This document shows positions 50,363 to 51,540 of a DNA stretch of 51,540 nucleotides, one piece after another. The stretch lies in the NCBI GenBank assembly GCA_964472545.1, contig CAYYNP010000032.1:1-51540 (forward strand). Direction: 5' to 3'. Position 1 is the stretch's first letter; the number at the start of each line of letters is the position of its first letter. This DNA is from CAYYNP01 sp964472545 (GTDB lineage: Bacteria; Planctomycetota; Planctomycetia; Pirellulales; Thermoguttaceae). A program made the position numbers and the translations under genes. Below the pieces are notes generated by a model that was given only the letters and a program-made list of their open reading frames with translations, was not told the origin of the DNA and did not search any database.

Positions 50363-50515
50363 CTATCTGGGGAGGTGCTTGGCGACCAACTCGGCCGCGA
50401 TCTCCACAATCGTGCGGCCTTGCTTGATGGCTGCGATCTTGAGCCGCTTGTGTACCGGCTCGGGCAGCATCAACTTGACCTGAATCTGACGGGGCCCCTT
50501 GGCCTTCTTCTTCAT
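50363..50515 (-). CDS. Ribbon-helix-helix-like small regulator
   Basis: The protein has 50 residues: MKKKAKGPRQIQVKLMLPEP and then VHKRLKIAAIKQGRTIVEIA, ending KHLPR. The basic start, a beta-strand (QIQVKLMLP) and two helices match Arc/MetJ/CopG-type DNA-binding proteins, where the strand contacts DNA as a dimer. A strong AGGAGG site lies 9 bases before the ATG. It is upstream of the tyrosine recombinase gene on the same strand, 90 bases away, and is a good candidate to control the element's genes. No toxin partner is visible beside it. Confidence 0.7.
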   Translation of the reverse strand: MKKKAKGPRQIQVKLMLPEPVHKRLKIAAIKQGRTIVEIAAELVAKHLPR

Positions 50516-50532
50516 CTTGGTACCTCCTACCG

Positions 50533-50559
50533 TGGTGGATCGATCCTCTTTGGTGGATC
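50533..50559 (-). promoter_or_regulatory. Direct repeats upstream of the RHH-like gene, possible operator
   Basis: TGGTGGATC occurs at 50533-50541 and again at 50551-50559, 18 bases apart, just upstream of the ribosome binding site. RHH repressors often bind short repeats at their own promoter. Confidence 0.45.
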
Positions 50560-50856
50560 AAGTAACGCGAGTAACCTTTTCTACTCTCTCTTCGGCCGTA
50601 TTGCAATAGCCATCCCCGGCGATTTCCCAAAATAGTAAGCTAGGTAAACTGCGAACGTGGGTTTCTCGCCGCTCTTGAGGGTGACAGGCCAAATCCCCCA
50701 ACGCACAGAGACAGAGGCCACAGGCGGCCCGTAGACGCGATCCTACGCTGTTATTGAGTATATATGCCCCTACAGGCACAAGCCCTTAGACGGCGTCGGT
50801 GGCCACGGTTTGCCGCAGGGTGTGTGTCAAGACAGGCAATGGAGAGTGCGGGGCCG
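50560..50856. other. Divergent intergenic region of the mobile element
   Basis: About 300 bases between the RHH-like gene and the promoter of the zinc-finger gene. Base composition is mixed, with an AT-rich patch around 50750-50765 (TTATTGAGTATATATG). No protein-coding frame looks convincing and no hairpin family is present. Confidence 0.4.
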
Positions 50857-50886
50857 TTGTGCCCCCTACATCGTACGTGTTACACT
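50857..50886 (+). promoter_or_regulatory. Candidate promoter for the zinc-finger gene
   Basis: TTGTGC (50857-50862) and TACACT (50881-50886), spacer 18, lie 72 bases before ATG 50959. Confidence 0.4.
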
Positions 50887-50958
50887 CATCCTGATCCCAT
50901 AGACGAATCACCACAAGAAGAATAGCGGAGGACCGTGCCCAACCCAAAGGAGCGAGCC

Positions 50959-51192
50959 ATGGTAGAGATCAAATTGGAAGACCTTGTTGACGTTTGCAGG
51001 ACTTGTAAGGGGTCTGGAACACTTGACCCAGGACCTAAACCCATCACCTCCTTTGGAGAGCTAGGACAACACGCCGTCAACGGAAACTCGTGCGGCACAT
51101 GCCGCGGAAAAGGGGGAAAGCCAACGCCTACAGGCCAAGCCATTTTCGACTTCCTTACGTGGATGAAGAACAAGCATGGTCTCAGTCTATGA
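50959..51192 (+). CDS. Small protein with DnaJ-type CxxCxGxG motifs
   Basis: This 77-residue protein has CRTCKGSG (residues 14-21) and CGTCRGKG about 30 residues later, one pair of the zinc-binding repeats found in the DnaJ central domain and in small phage or plasmid proteins. ATG 50959 is chosen for the AAAGGAG site 7 bases upstream; a GTG at 50935 is in frame but has none. The C-terminal part (TGQAIFDFLTWMKNKHGLSL) is a probable helix. It is likely to bind zinc and possibly protein or nucleic acid. Function in the element is unknown. Confidence 0.6.
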   Translation: MVEIKLEDLVDVCRTCKGSGTLDPGPKPITSFGELGQHAVNGNSCGTCRGKGGKPTPTGQAIFDFLTWMKNKHGLSL

Positions 51193-51270
51193 CTTGGGCT
51201 AGTGTGTATCTGCCGAAAGAGACGACGCACCGCCCAGCCGATCAGGTCTCTTCGGTCGTAAGAAGGCAGG

Positions 51271-51540
51271 CTAGCTACACGGGTCCCACGGTTCATCTCG
51301 GAAAGGATAGGAAAAATCCCGTTTAGCCTCCTTGGACCACCACTCTAGACTGTGATGGTCCACGTTCTCATCCGGATGCTTCGCCATATACCACTTCTTA
51401 TACCGTTTCCCCCGCCATACCACCTCATCCCAAGCGTCTTGGATTTCCTCGCACAAAGTGTGGTAATAGCAGAGATCATAGTAGTCTTGTTTTGTTTCAA
51501 CGGGTTTGGCACAAAACCGTGGTCCAGCTAAGCAACAGTC
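51271..51540 (-). CDS. Unknown acidic/aromatic protein, 5' end missing
   Basis: The frame is open to the right edge and stops at 51271, giving at least 89 residues: DCCLAGPRFCAKPVETK from the terminal repeat, then QDYYDLCYYHTLCEEIQDAW and a Trp/Lys-rich C-terminus (YKKWYMAKHPDENVDHHSLE). The composition is even and the repeat part continues naturally into it, so this is more likely the true context of the repeat than the left end. No family is recognised. Confidence 0.55.
   Translation of the reverse strand, partial: DCCLAGPRFCAKPVETKQDYYDLCYYHTLCEEIQDAWDEVVWRGKRYKKWYMAKHPDENVDHHSLEWWSKEAKRDFSYPFRDEPWDPCS
51488..51538. repeat. Right copy of terminal inverted repeat
   Basis: Exact reverse complement of bases 1-51. 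Two further bases (TC) follow to the end of the window. Confidence 0.9.

Larger units (their letters stand above)
47800..51540. mobile_element. Integrated mobile element, one end only
   Basis: Base composition drops visibly relative to the host side. Genes are short and include two recombinases, an RHH-like regulator and small zinc-binding proteins. None of the hairpin families that fill the host intergenic regions was found here. At least 3.7 kb is present; the other end, and any tra, replication or cargo genes, are outside the window. Confidence 0.75.

Noticed and set aside
50363..50515. Toxin-antitoxin pair with the RHH-like protein as antitoxin
   Set aside because: No RelE, PemK or similar toxin frame is adjacent on the same strand.

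Overview
The window is GC-rich bacterial DNA that looks planctomycetal (Pirellulales-like). The reasons are several sulfatases, two DUF3604 proteins, SUMF1-type and RCC1-type proteins with PEP-CTERM-like tails, a dockerin-bearing remnant, PQQ-type propellers, TAT-exported sugar isomerase-like proteins, and many intergenic hairpin repeats. No rRNA, tRNA or CRISPR array was seen. Family calls come from reading motifs, not from database searches.

Layout. 1-3170: a 5'-open Pro-rich exported protein, a TAT-exported ferredoxin-type aldo/keto reductase, a small tyrosine phosphatase, an unknown protein and a small membrane protein. 3363-14670 (+): two large DUF3604 paralogues flanking an EF-hand membrane protein and a LolD/FtsX-type ABC transporter, then a ZnuA-type metal-binding lipoprotein and a second ferredoxin-type aldo/keto reductase; this may be a metal-uptake locus. 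14462-31085: a polysaccharide/sulfate-ester degradation region. It has a leftward group of two sulfatases and a glycosidase-like protein, a divergent sulfatase, and a leftward group with a GH67/GH20-like protein, a beta-helix/PDZ protein, a TIM-barrel isomerase and a methyltransferase-like/PQQ-propeller protein. 31193-37850: an EF-hand protein with a terminator, a P-loop/pentapeptide-repeat protein, a subtilase/dockerin remnant without its catalytic domain, and an RCC1/PEP-CTERM protein. 37851-47274: a sulfatase-like protein without the catalytic cysteine, a penicillin acylase-type hydrolase, an M23 peptidase with a PKD domain, a tandem fusion of two SUMF1/PEP-CTERM proteins behind a long structured leader, and a second isomerase.

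At 47374 an alpha-L-fucosidase gene (GH29) begins but breaks off near 47800. The DNA from there to the end is less GC-rich and is read as an integrated mobile element. It carries a large serine recombinase, a LITAF-like membrane protein, a minimal tyrosine recombinase, a 50-residue ribbon-helix-helix-like protein, a DnaJ-type zinc-finger protein and a 5'-open protein at the edge. The other end of the element is outside the window.

Two themes stand out. First, at least eight families of imperfect palindromes (called HP-A to HP-H here) sit at gene borders. In several places they supply a start codon, extend a protein, or mark a breakpoint; none was found in the mobile element. Second, the first 51 bases recur inverted at the right end (51488-51538) and encode the same peptide in the same frame on both inward-reading strands. 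That is either a real inverted repeat or an assembly/amplification artefact, so the link between the two ends of the window should be treated with caution.
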